DNA of 64,000 bases, taken from assembly GCA_949987565.1 (NCBI GenBank), contig OX465110.1, forward strand, positions 20,541,773 to 20,605,772, in the 5' to 3' direction. Both the position numbers and the translations under genes were made by a program. Positions 1-10,311 of the stretch are shown piece after piece. This DNA comes from Luidia sarsii (Eukaryota > Echinodermata > Asteroidea > Paxillosida > Luidiidae). The notes under the pieces were generated by a model. That model was not told the origin of the DNA. It saw only the letters and a program-made list of their open reading frames with translations, and made no database searches. Every line of letters starts with the position of its first letter. The first letter of the stretch is position 1.

Positions 1-679
1 AAATACACTGCAATAAATAAACAAACTATACAATGCTTTTAACAAGAGTCTCAATTTGCTTGGCGTTCATTGAGAGAAATAATTTTATTCAGACTGATGA
101 TAATGTTAATTAACTGCGCAGATAATTATGCAAAGCGATCACGTCTGATCGTTGGGCACGCCTTCCTTTGTTAGAGGAAATGACAGTTTCCTGAACAGTG
201 ACGCCCTGTGCAGCTGCTCAGCGATCAGTAATGACCGTGTCTAGTCCACAATGGCCCGGGGCCGATCGACAGCCGCTTTAAGCGCCACAATTTGCTTCAA
301 GCGAGAAGAATCTTCCTCAAAAGAAGATTCAGGTTGACGGTTAAAGTTCCACTCGTATTTCTTGTCAAGCACCCAATGATTGTTGGAATAAAAATTATAA
401 GTGAAGTACAACCATGGTTTTAAAAGGAATGTCAATTCCTATCTCCAGCCTTCCCGAGTCTCTATCTCCTTCTTTCCTTAGCCCTTAACCTTGAGTGGCC
501 TTTTTAGCCTTGTTTCGGGCGATCTTGCATAAAAGATGCATGGTTACAACGAGCATCAAGTGAAATATGATTGGCCATCTCGTTTTAACCAGGGAAGATA
601 TTTCCTGCTTAGCAGATTTCCACGCTAAGCGGCTCTGTGAAAATGGCCCCTTGTTATTACCTTGTTATTACTTTTTACT
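1..679. other. Intergenic, no firm feature
   Basis: AT-rich unique-looking sequence. Apart from the weak minus-strand frame ending at 241, nothing could be assigned. Confidence 0.5.
241..435 (-). CDS. Possible terminal exon of an unknown gene (weak)
   Basis: A minus-strand open frame ends in a TAG at 241. The last 40 or so residues (from KYEWNFNRQPESSFEEDS onward) look more protein-like than the rest, with mixed charged residues and no repeat. A CAAG just before the AAATACGAG codons could be an acceptor, but the tract before it is poor. I recognise no family and see no other exon of it in the window, so it could equally be chance. Confidence 0.15.
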   Translation of the reverse strand: MTFLLKPWLYFTYNFYSNNHWVLDKKYEWNFNRQPESSFEEDSSRLKQIVALKAAVDRPRAIVD

Positions 680-1750
680 GTTCTGTGCATAGTGCTGTGG
701 CTAGTGGTGTTGTATAGTGCTATGACTAGTGGTGTTGCTGGTGCTATGGCTAGTGGTGTTGTATAGTGCTATGGCTAGTGGTGTTGTATAGTGCTATGGC
801 TTGTGATGTTGTATAGTGCTATGGCTAGTGGTGTTGCTAGTGCTATGGCTAGTGGTGTTGTATAGTGCTATGGCTAGTGGTGTTGTATAGTGCTATGGCT
901 AGTGGTGTTGCTAGTGCTATGGCTAGTGGTGTTGTATAGTGCTATGGCTAGTGATGTTGTATAGTGCTATGGCTAGTGGTGTTTTATAGTGCTATGGCTA
1001 GTGGTGTTGTATAGTGCTATGGCTAGTGGTGTTGTATAGTGCTATGGCTAGTGGTGTTGTATAGTGCTATGGCTAGTGATGTTGTATAGTGCTATGGCTA
1101 GTGGTGTTGCTAGTGCTATGGCTAGTGGTGTTGTATAGTGCTATATCTAGTGATGTTGTATAGTGCTATGGCTAGTGATGTTGTATAGTGCTATGGCTAG
1201 TGGTGTTGTATAGTGCTATGGCTAGTGGTGTTGTATAGTGCTATGGCTAGTGGTGTTGCTAGTGCTATGGCTAGTGGTGTTGTATAGTGCTATGGCTAGT
1301 GGTGTTGTATAGTGCTATGGCTAGTGGTGTTGCTAGTGCTATGGCTAGTGGTGTTGCTAGTGCTATGGCTAGTGGTGTTGCTAGTGCTATGGCTAGTGGT
1401 GTTGCTAGTGCTATGGCTAGTGTGTTGTATAGTGCTATGGCTAGTGGTGTTGCTAGTGCTATGGCTAGTGGTGTTGCTAGTGCTATGGCTAGTGGTGTTG
1501 TATAGTGCTATGGCTAGTGGTGTTGTATAGTGCTATGGCTAGTGGTGTTGTATAGTGCTATGGCTAGTGGTGTTGTATAGTGCTATGGCTAGTGATGTTG
1601 TATAGTGCTATGGCTAGTGGTGTTGCTAGTGCTATGGCTAGTGGTGTTGCTAGTGCTATGGCTAGTGGTGTTGCTAGTGCTATGGCTAGTGGTGTTGCTA
1701 GTGCTATGGCTAGTGATGTTGCTAGTGCTATGGCTAGTGATGTTGCTATA
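680..1750. repeat. 24/25-bp minisatellite
   Basis: About 43 head-to-tail copies of GTGCTATGGCTAGTGGTGTTG followed by either TATA (25-bp unit) or CTA (24-bp unit). The 25-bp form shifts frame at every unit. Runs of the 24-bp form (about 1325-1420 and 1615-1740) keep frame and create spurious ORFs on both strands reading ASAMASGV-like repeats. No coding role is suggested. Confidence 0.95.
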
Positions 1751-2529
1751 GTGAACTGTGAATTTATCCCATTGAACCCACGCTCGACCGTAGGTCATTG
1801 TTCCTTCGGGGCCACCGTAGAAAACCTTGCACGTTGGTACTCATCCCCCCCCAACCCCCCCCCCCCCAAAAAAAAAACTACGACCGTATACACTGTCCGC
1901 CCAACTGTGGGCGTGGCTAGCCAGTGACTTCCGGGAGGAGACCATGCCCACTTCCCTGAACCTTTTGTGGGTAAATGTCTGGCGTTGCAAATCCTTGCAA
2001 TTCTCATAAAATAGCGTTCAACGGTAGACATAATTTTTAAAAAATAAAAGCATAGAGGACCTGCAAATTCAATCTAAGTACTGTGCCATTCTCTAAGGCT
2101 GAAACCCCAAATTTTTGGAACTGGTTTAATTTTTCAAAGGAGAAAATATTTCATTTTACCTCATCCCATAAGAAAGTTTGGATGCCACCTAATTTCCAAC
2201 TTTACTGGTTAGCAGCGTCTATTTTCAAAATGTCTCCTTCATACATTTTCAAATTTCATTTCAAATTTAACCTCAAAAGTGCTTACAGTTACACGGTATT
2301 TCTCCTTACTTGTCCAACTTACTCACTTTATATCAACCAGGGTAGAACTTGAACTTCTGATATCCGATTTCTACTGGGATAAATTCTTTCGGAGAACTGA
2401 TTGTTCTCTAGAGTTGTCCCCAAGCTGTGCAACCTGATCTTGTAGTGACCACTTCTTGATGTAGTGATCGCTTTTTTGTTAGCCTACAATCTTTTGCAAA
2501 GGCACTTTTTAAATACCTGTTATCAATTG
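1751..2529. other. Intergenic, unassigned
   Basis: Contains a poly-C/poly-A tract near 1846-1877 and otherwise AT-rich DNA with short ORFs of no recognisable family. No gene could be supported. Confidence 0.5.
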
Positions 2530-2625
2530 ATATTATCGAAAAATTGGCCAAAGAAAACTTTGACTGGACCGGCCCTCTGGATTAACGTATCAGTGCTCTT
2601 ACCATCTGAGCTATCCAGCCCTTAC
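2530..2625 (-). mobile_element. SINE-1 copy, minus strand, edge of the 75-bp satellite
   Basis: Read on the minus strand this has the tRNA-like head (GATAGCTCAGATGGTAAGAGC, A-box-like), then a degraded middle, then GGTCCAGTCAAAGTTTTCTTTGCC-type tail sequence, the same tail that follows the tRNA-like module at 36209-36281. It marks the 3' end of a SINE whose head region has been amplified into the adjoining satellite. Confidence 0.6.
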
Positions 2626-4905
2626 ATGATCAACTAGTCTATGGCACACCAGTGCTCTTAGTCTTACCATCTGAGCTATCCAGCCCTTAGATGGTGGCCT
2701 TCCCTAATTGTCAACTAGTCTTTGTCACACCAGCGCTCTTACCATCTGAGCTATCCAGCCCTTAGATGGTGGCCTTCCCTAATTGTCAACTAGTCTTTGG
2801 CACACCAGTGCTCTTACCATCTGAGCTATCCAGCCCTTAGATGGTGGCCTACCCTAATAATCAACTAGTCTTTGGCACACCAGTGCTCTTACCATCTGAG
2901 CTATCCAGCCCTTAGATGGTGGCCTTCCCTAATAATCAACTAGTCTTTGGCACACCAGTGCTCTTACCATCTGAGCTATCCAGCCCTTAGATGGTGGCCT
3001 TCCCTAATAGTCAACTAGTCTTTGGCACACCAGTGCTCTTACCATCTGAGCTATCCAGCCCTTAGATGGTGGCCTTCCCTAATAATCAACTAGTCTTTGG
3101 CACACCAGTACTCTTACCATCTGAGCTATCCAGCCCTTAGATGGTGGCCTACCCTAATTGTCAACTAGTCTTTGGCACACCAGTGCTCTTACCATCTGAG
3201 CTATCCAGCCCTTAGATGGTGGCCTTCCCTAATAGTCAACTAGTCTTTGGCACACCAGTGCTCTTACCATCTGAGCTATCCAGCCCTTAGATGGTGGCCT
3301 ACCCTAATTGTCAACTAGTCTTTGGCACACCAGTGCTCTTACCATCTGAGCTATCCAGCCCTTAGATGGTGGCCTTCCCTAATAGTCAACTAGTCTTTGG
3401 CACACCAGTGCTCTTACCATCTGAGCTATCCAGCCCTTAGATGGTGGCCTACCCTAATTGTCAACTAGTCTTTGGCACACCAGTGCTCTTACAATCTGAG
3501 CTATCCAGCCCTTAGATGGTGGCCTTCCCTAATAGTCAACTAGTCTTTGGCACACCAGCGCTCTTACCATCTGAGCTATCCAGCCCTTAGATGGTGGCCT
3601 TCCCTAATAGTCAACTAGTCTTTGGCACACCAGCGCTCTTACAATCTGAGCTATCCAGCCCTTAGATGGTGGCCTTCCCTAATAGTCAACTAGTCTTTGG
3701 CACACCAGCGCTCTTACCATCTGAGCTATCCAGCCCTTAGATGGTGGCCTTCCCTAATAGTCAACTAGTCTTTTGCACACCAGTGCTCTTACTATCTGAG
3801 CTATCCAGCCCTTAGATGGTGGCCTTCCCTAATTGTCAACTAGTCTTTGGCACACCAGTGCTCTTACCATCTGAGCTATCCAGCCCTTAGATGGTGGCCT
3901 ACCCTAATAATCAACTAGTCTTTGGCACACCAGTGCTCTTACCATCTGAGCTATCCAGCCCTTAGATGGTGGCCTTCCCTAATAGTCAACTAGTCTTTGG
4001 CACACCAGTGCTCTTACTATCTGAGCTATCCAGCCCTTAGATGGTAGCCTTCCCTAATAGCCAACTAGTCTTTGGCACACCAGCGCTCTTACCATCTGAG
4101 CTATCCAGCCCTTAGATGGTGGCCTTCCCTAATAGTCAACTAGTCTTTGGCACACCAGTGCTCTTACTATCTGAGCTATCCAGCCCTTAGATGGTAGCCT
4201 TCCCTAATAGCCAACTAGTCTTTGGCACACCAGTGCTCTTACCATCTGAGCTATCCAGCCCTTAGATGGTGGCCTTCCCTAATAGTCAACTAGTCTTTGG
4301 CACACCAGCGCTCTTACCATCTGAGCTATCCAGCCCTTAGATGGTGGCCTTCCCTAATAGTCAACTAGTCTTTGGCACACCAGCGCTCTTACAATCTGAG
4401 CTATCCAGCCCTTAGATGGTGGCCTTCCCTAATAGTCAACTAGTCTTTGGCACACCAGCGCTCTTACCATCTGAGCTATCCAGCCCTTAGATGGTGGCCT
4501 TCCCTAGTAATAGTCAACTAGTCTTTGGCACACCAGTGCTCTTACCATCTGAGCTATCCAGCCCTTAGATGGTGGCCTTCCCTAATAGTCAACTAGTCTT
4601 TGGCACACCAGCGCTCTTACCATCTGAGCTATCCAGCCCTTAGATGGTGGCCTTCCCTAATAGTCAACTAGTCTTTGGCACACCAGTGCTCTTACCATCT
4701 GAGCTATCCAGCCCTTAGATGGTGGCCTTCCCTAATAGTCAACTAGTCTTTGGCACACCAGCGCTCTTACCATCTGAGCCATCCAGCCCTTAGATGGTGG
4801 CCTTCCCTAATAGTCAACTAGTCTTTGGCACACCAGTGCTCTTACCATCTGAGCTATCCAGCCCGGCCTTAGATGGTGGCCTTCCCTAATAGCCAACTAG
4901 CCTTT
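2590..4905 (-). repeat. 75-bp satellite derived from the SINE-1 tRNA-like head
   Basis: About 31 head-to-tail units with a strict 75-bp period (for example CAGTGCTCTT at 2881, 2956, 3031). On the minus strand each unit reads GGCTGGATAGCTCAGATGG, TAAGAGC, then a leader ending in CCACCATCTAAG. The first half is the acceptor/D-arm half of the tRNA-like SINE found intact at 36209-36281, so every unit carries an A-box-like promoter element but no B box. Units differ by single substitutions, and one has a 3-base insertion near 4506. The last unit is disturbed at 4861-4905. Confidence 0.95.
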
Positions 4906-5324
4906 GCCTTTGTTTGTCTGTGTAAATTAATATTATCATTATCAATGTCCAGGAAAAGACCGGTCACATCATGGAGTCAAATCTTGTTTAGAGCGAGGAA
5001 ACGGAAGTCAGCCCTGCAGGGCATTGTTTACGACTTAATTAGCACGTCGGCGGGCCCAGTGCTAAGGCTATAGACATTCCAAGGACCGCCCGCGGTGAAT
5101 GTAATCTTCAGCAGCGATAAGACGTCCTTTGAGCATGTGTGTGGTACCGCGTTTCGCTGCTCCTTATCGCTGGTAACCCGCCGTATGCCCCCGGGGTCGC
5201 TGTGGTTTTCTTTGCTCTGTTAGTCTATGCATGGAGGAAGGAAAATCCTCCATGGTCTATGCATAGCTCCATGGTCTATGATTAGAGTATAGAACTTGAA
5301 TTAAACTTGAAAAGGAGGAATCTA
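4906..5324. other. Intergenic, unassigned
   Basis: Moderately GC-rich DNA with short self-complementary pieces (AGCGATAAG near 5115 against CTTATCGCT near 5163; CCATGG-containing repeats near 5230-5280). No gene recognised. Confidence 0.4.
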
Positions 5325-5509
5325 GAGGGCCTGACGTTTCGATCATAGCAGAACCTTTCTCTCAAGTCAAAGGCCTTGATTGAGAAAGCTGGCATGACGT
5401 TTCGATTCTAGCAGGACCTTTGAACCATGTTTGAACCTAGTATAGGTTCTATACCTCCATGGTTCAAACATGGTTCAAAGGTCCTGCTAGAATCGAAACG
5501 TCATGCCCG
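5325..5509. mobile_element. Fold-back element (FB family), nested palindrome
   Basis: Two GACGTTTCGAT..CTAGCAGGACC segments lie in the same orientation (5330 and 5396), and the second one pairs with an inverted copy. The arms 5391-5437 and 5461-5507 are perfectly complementary over 47 bp with a 23-base loop. It belongs to the family described at 13813 and 59727. Confidence 0.85.
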
Positions 5510-5889
5510 GCCGGCTCTATACAAATTATAACATTTGAGATTTATGTAATGCAGGTCATTTTGATTATCTAAAGTCAGACCATAGCTCCATATGGTCAGA
5601 CCATGGAGGGTCAGACCATGGTCAGATATGACTCGAGATCGAGTAGTTTGCAATTTGTTTGTATTTACTTCACCTTTAAAAAGAGGATTAAAAACATTAG
5701 GAGTTGGAGCTGCTATAGGCCTAAGGCTATAGTCTAGAGAATGCAAAACCCATGTGGTTCGTTAGGAACTTCCGTTTCAGGCAGTCTGTAGTTTCCAATC
5801 CGGGCAGACGGACATGAACCCAGACTCTTATAAAAACACAGTGCCAGGGTCTGCATAGTAATGAGGTCAGAGTCTTGCAAGTCGACTGG

Positions 5890-6101
5890 TTGACGCGTCC
5901 ACGTGGCAAGTCGAAATGTGAGACAGCTGAGCTACGAAGGGCGCCAAGCTGCCACGAGTACACGTAAAGACGTGACGTCAGAGACACGTTGCAATGCCAC
6001 ACACTCATTCATAGACTTCACTCGCACCAGGCAGGATCTGTCCCGATTTCACTCCCCAGAAAGTCAACTTTTATCCGCGGTTTTCCGAGCTGACAGTCAG
6101 A
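5890..6101 (+). promoter_or_regulatory. Likely promoter/5' UTR of the cyclophilin gene
   Basis: Upstream of the cyclophilin start codon are a palindromic CCACGTGG (5899-5906) and a full TGACGTCA CRE/ATF-type site (5973-5980). Both are core types used by bZIP factors, including the ER-stress factors XBP1 and ATF6. An AAGGGCGCC motif (about 5938-5946) resembles ones in the other promoters of this window. The transcription start is not determined. Confidence 0.4.
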
Positions 6102-8244
6102 ATGAATTCCTTCATCTTGTTGCTGGTGGCTCTCTCGGTAGCGTACGCTGCTGCCAAGGTAGGTTTGCAGGTTTTATTTGTGGAAAATTTGGGTATTTTG
6201 GAAACTTTTAAAAGTCAAGACTGCACTTGTATTGTATTGTTTTGTACACGTCTAGTGTGCATGTGGAGCTTGTCTGGAAACTTCAAGATTTTAGTAAAAT
6301 CATTCTCCCTCGTCTTTTACGAGTCAGTTGCTTTGAAAATGCTGAATTTGCAAAAGTATTGATCGCTGAATTTGATTTACTGTACTAGTCTTACTCTTAG
6401 AGGGAAAAGCAAAACTATTTAATTGTCCTGCAATTATTTACAGACTAGAGTCAAAGCACAGAGGCCCAGGGAAGGTCAAAGTGCCATGGTCGAAGTAATG
6501 TTTAGATTAAGATGCTGTTGTCTGTGATACTGATATTGATATTTGATAAGTGATGGTGGTGATATTGGTAGTGTTGGTGGTGGTGGTGGTCTGGTGGACT
6601 TATGATGGTAATACTGTTGGTACTATACTTGTACAAAGTAGTAGTCATAATGGTGGTGATGTTGGTAAAGAATTGATGGTGGTGATGGTGGTGATGGTGG
6701 TGAAGATGGTGTTGATGGTGGTGGTGATGGTACTAGTACTAGTAGTAGTGATGGTGGTGGTGGTGATGGTGATTGTGGTTGGTATTGGTATTGAAAATAA
6801 GTGATGATTGTGGTGTCACTGAAAGTCAATGTTTTTTTCTATTTTTTCAAAAGTTCCCACTTCCCAGTCAGTTTTTTCTTTGTTTGTTTAATTTGCAAAA
6901 ATATACAAATCTCTCATAATTATTTGCAGTTTTTATTTAACTGTCATGACTTTCTATCTTATCTCATCTTCAGCCAGAAACACTCTCCAAAGACATCCCA
7001 GCCCTTGTCACAGACAAAGCCTTCTTTGACATCCAAGTAGCCAACAAGGACATTGGTCGCATCGTCATTGGTGTGTTCCGTGACGCTGTCCCTCTCACTG
7101 CCAAGAATTTCCTCTACTTCGCCAGCGACTCGAGCAAGAATGAGACTTACAAGAACACAGCATTCCACCGTGTCATTAAAGACTTCATGGTCCAAGGTAG
7201 AAACTATTCCTACTCTCGTGTCTGAAATGATCTGGCTACCAGCTTTCCTCCTGTCATCCCTTCCCTACTGCTTGCCCTTCCATTTGATCTCTAACTCCTC
7301 CTTTGATCCCTTCCCTATTGCTTGCCCTTCCCTTTGATCTCTAACTCCTCCTTTGATCCCTTCCCTACTGCTTGCCCTTCCCTTTGATCTCACCCTGGCG
7401 CTGGTCTGTCTACCAGCTTTCCTCCTTTGATCCCTTCCCTACTGCTTGCCCTTCCCTTTGACCTCACCCTGGTCTGTCTACCAGCTTTCCTCCTTTCATC
7501 CCTTCCCTACTGCTTGCCCTTCCCTTTGATCTCTAACTCCTCCTTTGATCCCTTCCCTACTGCTTGCCCTTCCCTTTGATCTCACCCTGGTCTGTCTACC
7601 AGCTTTCCTCCTTTGATCCCTTCCCTACTGCTTGCCCTTCCCTTTGATCTCACCCTGGTCTGTCTACCAGCTTTCCTCCTTTGATCCCTTCCCTACTGCT
7701 TGCCCTTCCCTTTGATCTCACCCTGGTCTGTCTACCAGCTTTCCTCCTTCGATCCCTTCCCTACTGCTTGCCCTTCCCTTTGACCTCACCCTGGTCTGTC
7801 TACCAGCTTTCCTCCTTCAATCCCTTCCCTACTGCTTGCCCTTCCCTTTGACCTCACCCTGGTCTGTCTACCAGCTTTCCTCCTTCGATCCCTTCCCTAC
7901 TGCTTGCCCTTCCCTTTGACCTCACCCTGGTCTGTCTACCAGCTTTCCTCCTTCAATCCCTTCCCTACTGCTTGCCCTTCCCTTTGATCTCACCTTAATC
8001 TGTCTCCTTATTCAACTTTGGTCATCCATATCTCATCATTCCCCATTTCAATCTGTTTCTAGCTTTCTACCCTTGTTATTCTACAAGTCGTGCTAGGATA
8101 ATATTGGAGTTTGTTTTTACCTAGGTGGTGATTTGGACAAGGGTGATGGTACTGGCTCCTTCAGCATCTACGGTCCTTATTTCAACGATGAGAACTTCAG
8201 TTTTGATCACTACGGACCTGGTTGGATTAGCATGGCAAATGCAG
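6102..8244 (+). CDS. ER-type cyclophilin (peptidyl-prolyl cis-trans isomerase), 3' end missing
   Basis: Three coding exons: 6102-6158, 6974-7196 and 8125-8244, with GT/AG borders and matching phases (0, 1, 1). Exon 1 encodes a 19-residue hydrophobic signal peptide ([19 protein letters not shown]), so the product should enter the ER. Exon 2 carries the start of the cyclophilin barrel and [12 protein letters not shown], which holds the catalytic Arg and the active-site Phe-Met-x-Gln set. Exon 3 encodes [19 protein letters not shown] and ends at SMANAG. Cyclophilins interconvert cis and trans peptidyl-proline; secretory ones such as PPIB assist folding in the ER. The remaining part (family core after SMANAG, including the usual GSQFFIT and Trp-bearing segments, then C-terminus) is not seen between 8245 and 10311. 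It probably falls in the 200-base gap or is lost. Orthology to PPIB is likely but not certain because the barrel is rather divergent. Confidence 0.9.
6545..6805 (+). repeat. GGT/GAT trinucleotide-like simple repeat
   Basis: Irregular GATGGTGGT repeats within intron 1 of the cyclophilin gene. They give spurious Val/Met-rich and Pro/Ser-rich ORFs on the two strands. Confidence 0.85.
6825..6900 (+). mobile_element. SINE-1 tail fragment
   Basis: Contains TTCAAAAGTTCCCA..CCCAGTCAGTTTTTTCTTTG TTTGTTT, the same 3' tail segment seen after tRNA-like modules near 36700, 52830, 61570 and 63870. No tRNA-like head is present. Confidence 0.45.
7225..7998. repeat. 68-bp pyrimidine-rich minisatellite
   Basis: Lies in intron 2 of the cyclophilin gene. 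The unit is about 68 bp (TGCTTGCCC at 7561 and 7629) and contains CCCTTCCCTACTGCTTGCCC, TTCCCTTTGA, TCTCACCCTGGTCTGTC and TACCAGCTTTCCTCC. Some units lack the second half. A single diverged copy of the same text sits at about 50080-50130 next to a fold-back fragment, which suggests that the array grew from a dispersed element. Confidence 0.9.
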
Positions 8245-8569
8245 GTAAGACCAATCACAGAATGCTACATTGCAATTTGATGAATGTCTTTTGCTAATAA
8301 GTAATTTGCTAATTTGGCAATATTTTGACAGAGGAACAACTTGAGTTTGAAGACAATTTATTTGCATGACTGTCTGCTTTTTGTAATTTTTCCAAAAGCA
8401 AAACATAAAAAATGGATGTCCTTAATGATTTTAGCCTAGAATCTTGTCTGAACCTTAAACATACCACAACCAAAGTTTGAGTTTTGGAATCCAAAAGTGT
8501 TAAATTATGACTTATGGAGTATCAAAATGCAGACTTGATTATTGATAAATAATTTTAAATTCAGACTTG

Positions 8570-8745
8570 ATTATTATAATATGCAAAAATGTTGCAAACT
8601 GCTTACTGACCAAAAAGTGATTATCAAATTAGGAGGGCCTGATGTTTCGATCCTAGCAGGACTTTTCTTAAAGACAGCTATATGTCTCTTTCAGAAAGGT
8701 CCTGCTAGGATCAAAACGTCAGGCCCTCCTAATTTGCGATACTTA
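8570..8745. mobile_element. Fold-back element (FB family)
   Basis: Near-perfect inverted arms (8627-8669 and 8693-8735) with the FB core GATCCTAGCAGGAC. The left arm is preceded by the family's outer sequence AAATGTTGCAAACTGCTTAC. It lies in what would be intron 3 of the cyclophilin gene. Confidence 0.85.
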
Positions 8746-8952
8746 TTTATCTAATATGTGACAAACTTTGTTTCCCTCTTTTTTAAATTTTGGACGAATT
8801 TGAGTTAACATGGGTTCTGTTTGTGGGTTTTCTGTTTTTGACAGGAATTGAAATATTGTCCATTTGATATGCATAAGTAGCGTTCTCTTGGGCCTATGGT
8901 GGATATGATTAAGGAGATCTGCTCCTTGGCTCTGCTGTAAGTAACTATGGTA

Positions 8953-9152
8953 NNNNNNNNNNNNNNNNNNNNNNNNNNNNNNNNNNNNNNNNNNNNNNNN
9001 NNNNNNNNNNNNNNNNNNNNNNNNNNNNNNNNNNNNNNNNNNNNNNNNNNNNNNNNNNNNNNNNNNNNNNNNNNNNNNNNNNNNNNNNNNNNNNNNNNNN
9101 NNNNNNNNNNNNNNNNNNNNNNNNNNNNNNNNNNNNNNNNNNNNNNNNNNNN
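8953..9152. other. Assembly gap (200 N)
   Basis: Exactly 200 N bases, probably a fixed-size placeholder. ORFs across it are artefacts. Confidence 1.
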
Positions 9153-9309
9153 TGGCCCATAAGTTGATTGCAATTGCTAAGGACAGATAGAGACCAAATT
9201 TTTTTTTTTTCTAATTCAAACGTCAGTTTATTGAAATAGCAGAGAAAGTGATTGCTATTTTGATAAATTGCTTCACATTACTGAGTCGGTTCCCTGTGTA
9301 TGAGTGAAT

Positions 9310-9540
9310 TTCTCTACGTTTGATGAGAATTGAAGGTTTTTCATGGTGAGAGTAGCAGAATAAGTAATGGGTTTGCAGTACCATCATGCAAATTTCTCTT
9401 TTGTGAGTGTGTGGTTCTGAAAAGAATTGGACGAACTCAATGTTTCGAACAGTATACTCTGTAGTTTCCTCATGACAAGACATATTTTTTTCAGAACCAC
9501 ACACACTGACAAGAGACATTTGCATGATGCTATTTCAAAT
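9310..9540. mobile_element. MITE-like hairpin element (GTGTGTGGTTCTGA family)
   Basis: GTGAGTGTGTGGTTCTGAAAAG (about 9403) is matched in inverted orientation by TTCAGAACCACACACACTGAC (about 9494), and matching sequence continues outward (CATGCAAATTTCTC against GAGACATTTGCATGATG). A related copy is at 16620-16780. Confidence 0.7.
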
Positions 9541-10311
9541 TTCCGTTTGCTGAAATAAATACAATTACCTCTGCTCTTTGTATGGGAAGCCCTACCTGTG
9601 TACAATGAAGGCACATTATCTTCTTGTGTTTTTTTTAATTTAAAACAAACTGCCATTTAAAACCAATTACAAAGCCAATTACAATTTTTTTTTATTTTGC
9701 CATTAAACACAAGAGTTCTAGCAATTGGTATGCCACAATTTCTTTAATATATGCAAATGTATGCATGAATTGCATAAATTTGACCAATGCTTTAATCCCC
9801 ATTGATTAATTCAAATCAATTATTCAAATCAATTATTCGCATCAAGAATTTCATATTTTCATTTACCGATTTATCTAAACAGACTTACAAATACTATCTA
9901 TGCAAAGATATTTGTGTACTTTTCTCGAATGTAATGCAAAAAGTCTTGCCATATTTATGAGCATTTTAATTCTTTAATTCTGTTTAATATTTCAAAAGTA
10001 ATTGATTTTTTTTTAATTCTTCAGAGAGTAGACAAAAATAAAGACAGATTTTTCACATAATTATTTTGTTTTCCTTTGCACATCCTTTTTGTTCAAATTT
10101 TGAATTTCTTTTGAATTTTTATTTTTTAAGATCAAAGATCCTATTTTCCACGCCATGCCTTAGATCCTTTTAATGTTTGTACATTTCTTTTCAGTCACTC
10201 CTAGTCAGGAAAACATTTTAAAAACAAAATCTTCTAGTCCAAAATCTTTCAAAAACTTGAGTTACTGAAAGAGTGTCCTATTTGTCATTCCACTACAGCA
10301 TTTTGAAATTG
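9541..10311. other. AT-rich 3' flank of the SHCBP1-like gene
   Basis: Low-complexity AT-rich DNA with no coding signal on either strand. A minus-strand AATAAA occurs here (10118-10123). Confidence 0.5.
10118..10123 (-). terminator. Candidate polyadenylation signal for the SHCBP1-like gene
   Basis: TTTATT on the plus strand gives AATAAA on the minus strand about 190 bases after the stop codon at 10312. The region is AT-rich, so chance occurrence is possible. Confidence 0.35.

Noticed and set aside
1287..1927. ORFs of ASAMASGV repeats
   Set aside because: Produced by the 24-bp form of the minisatellite; interrupted wherever the 25-bp form occurs.
2590..4905. Cluster of tRNA genes
   Set aside because: Each unit holds only the 5' half of the tRNA-like module, with no anticodon arm or B box.
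8805..9173. ORFs crossing the N run
   Set aside because: Artefacts of the assembly gap.
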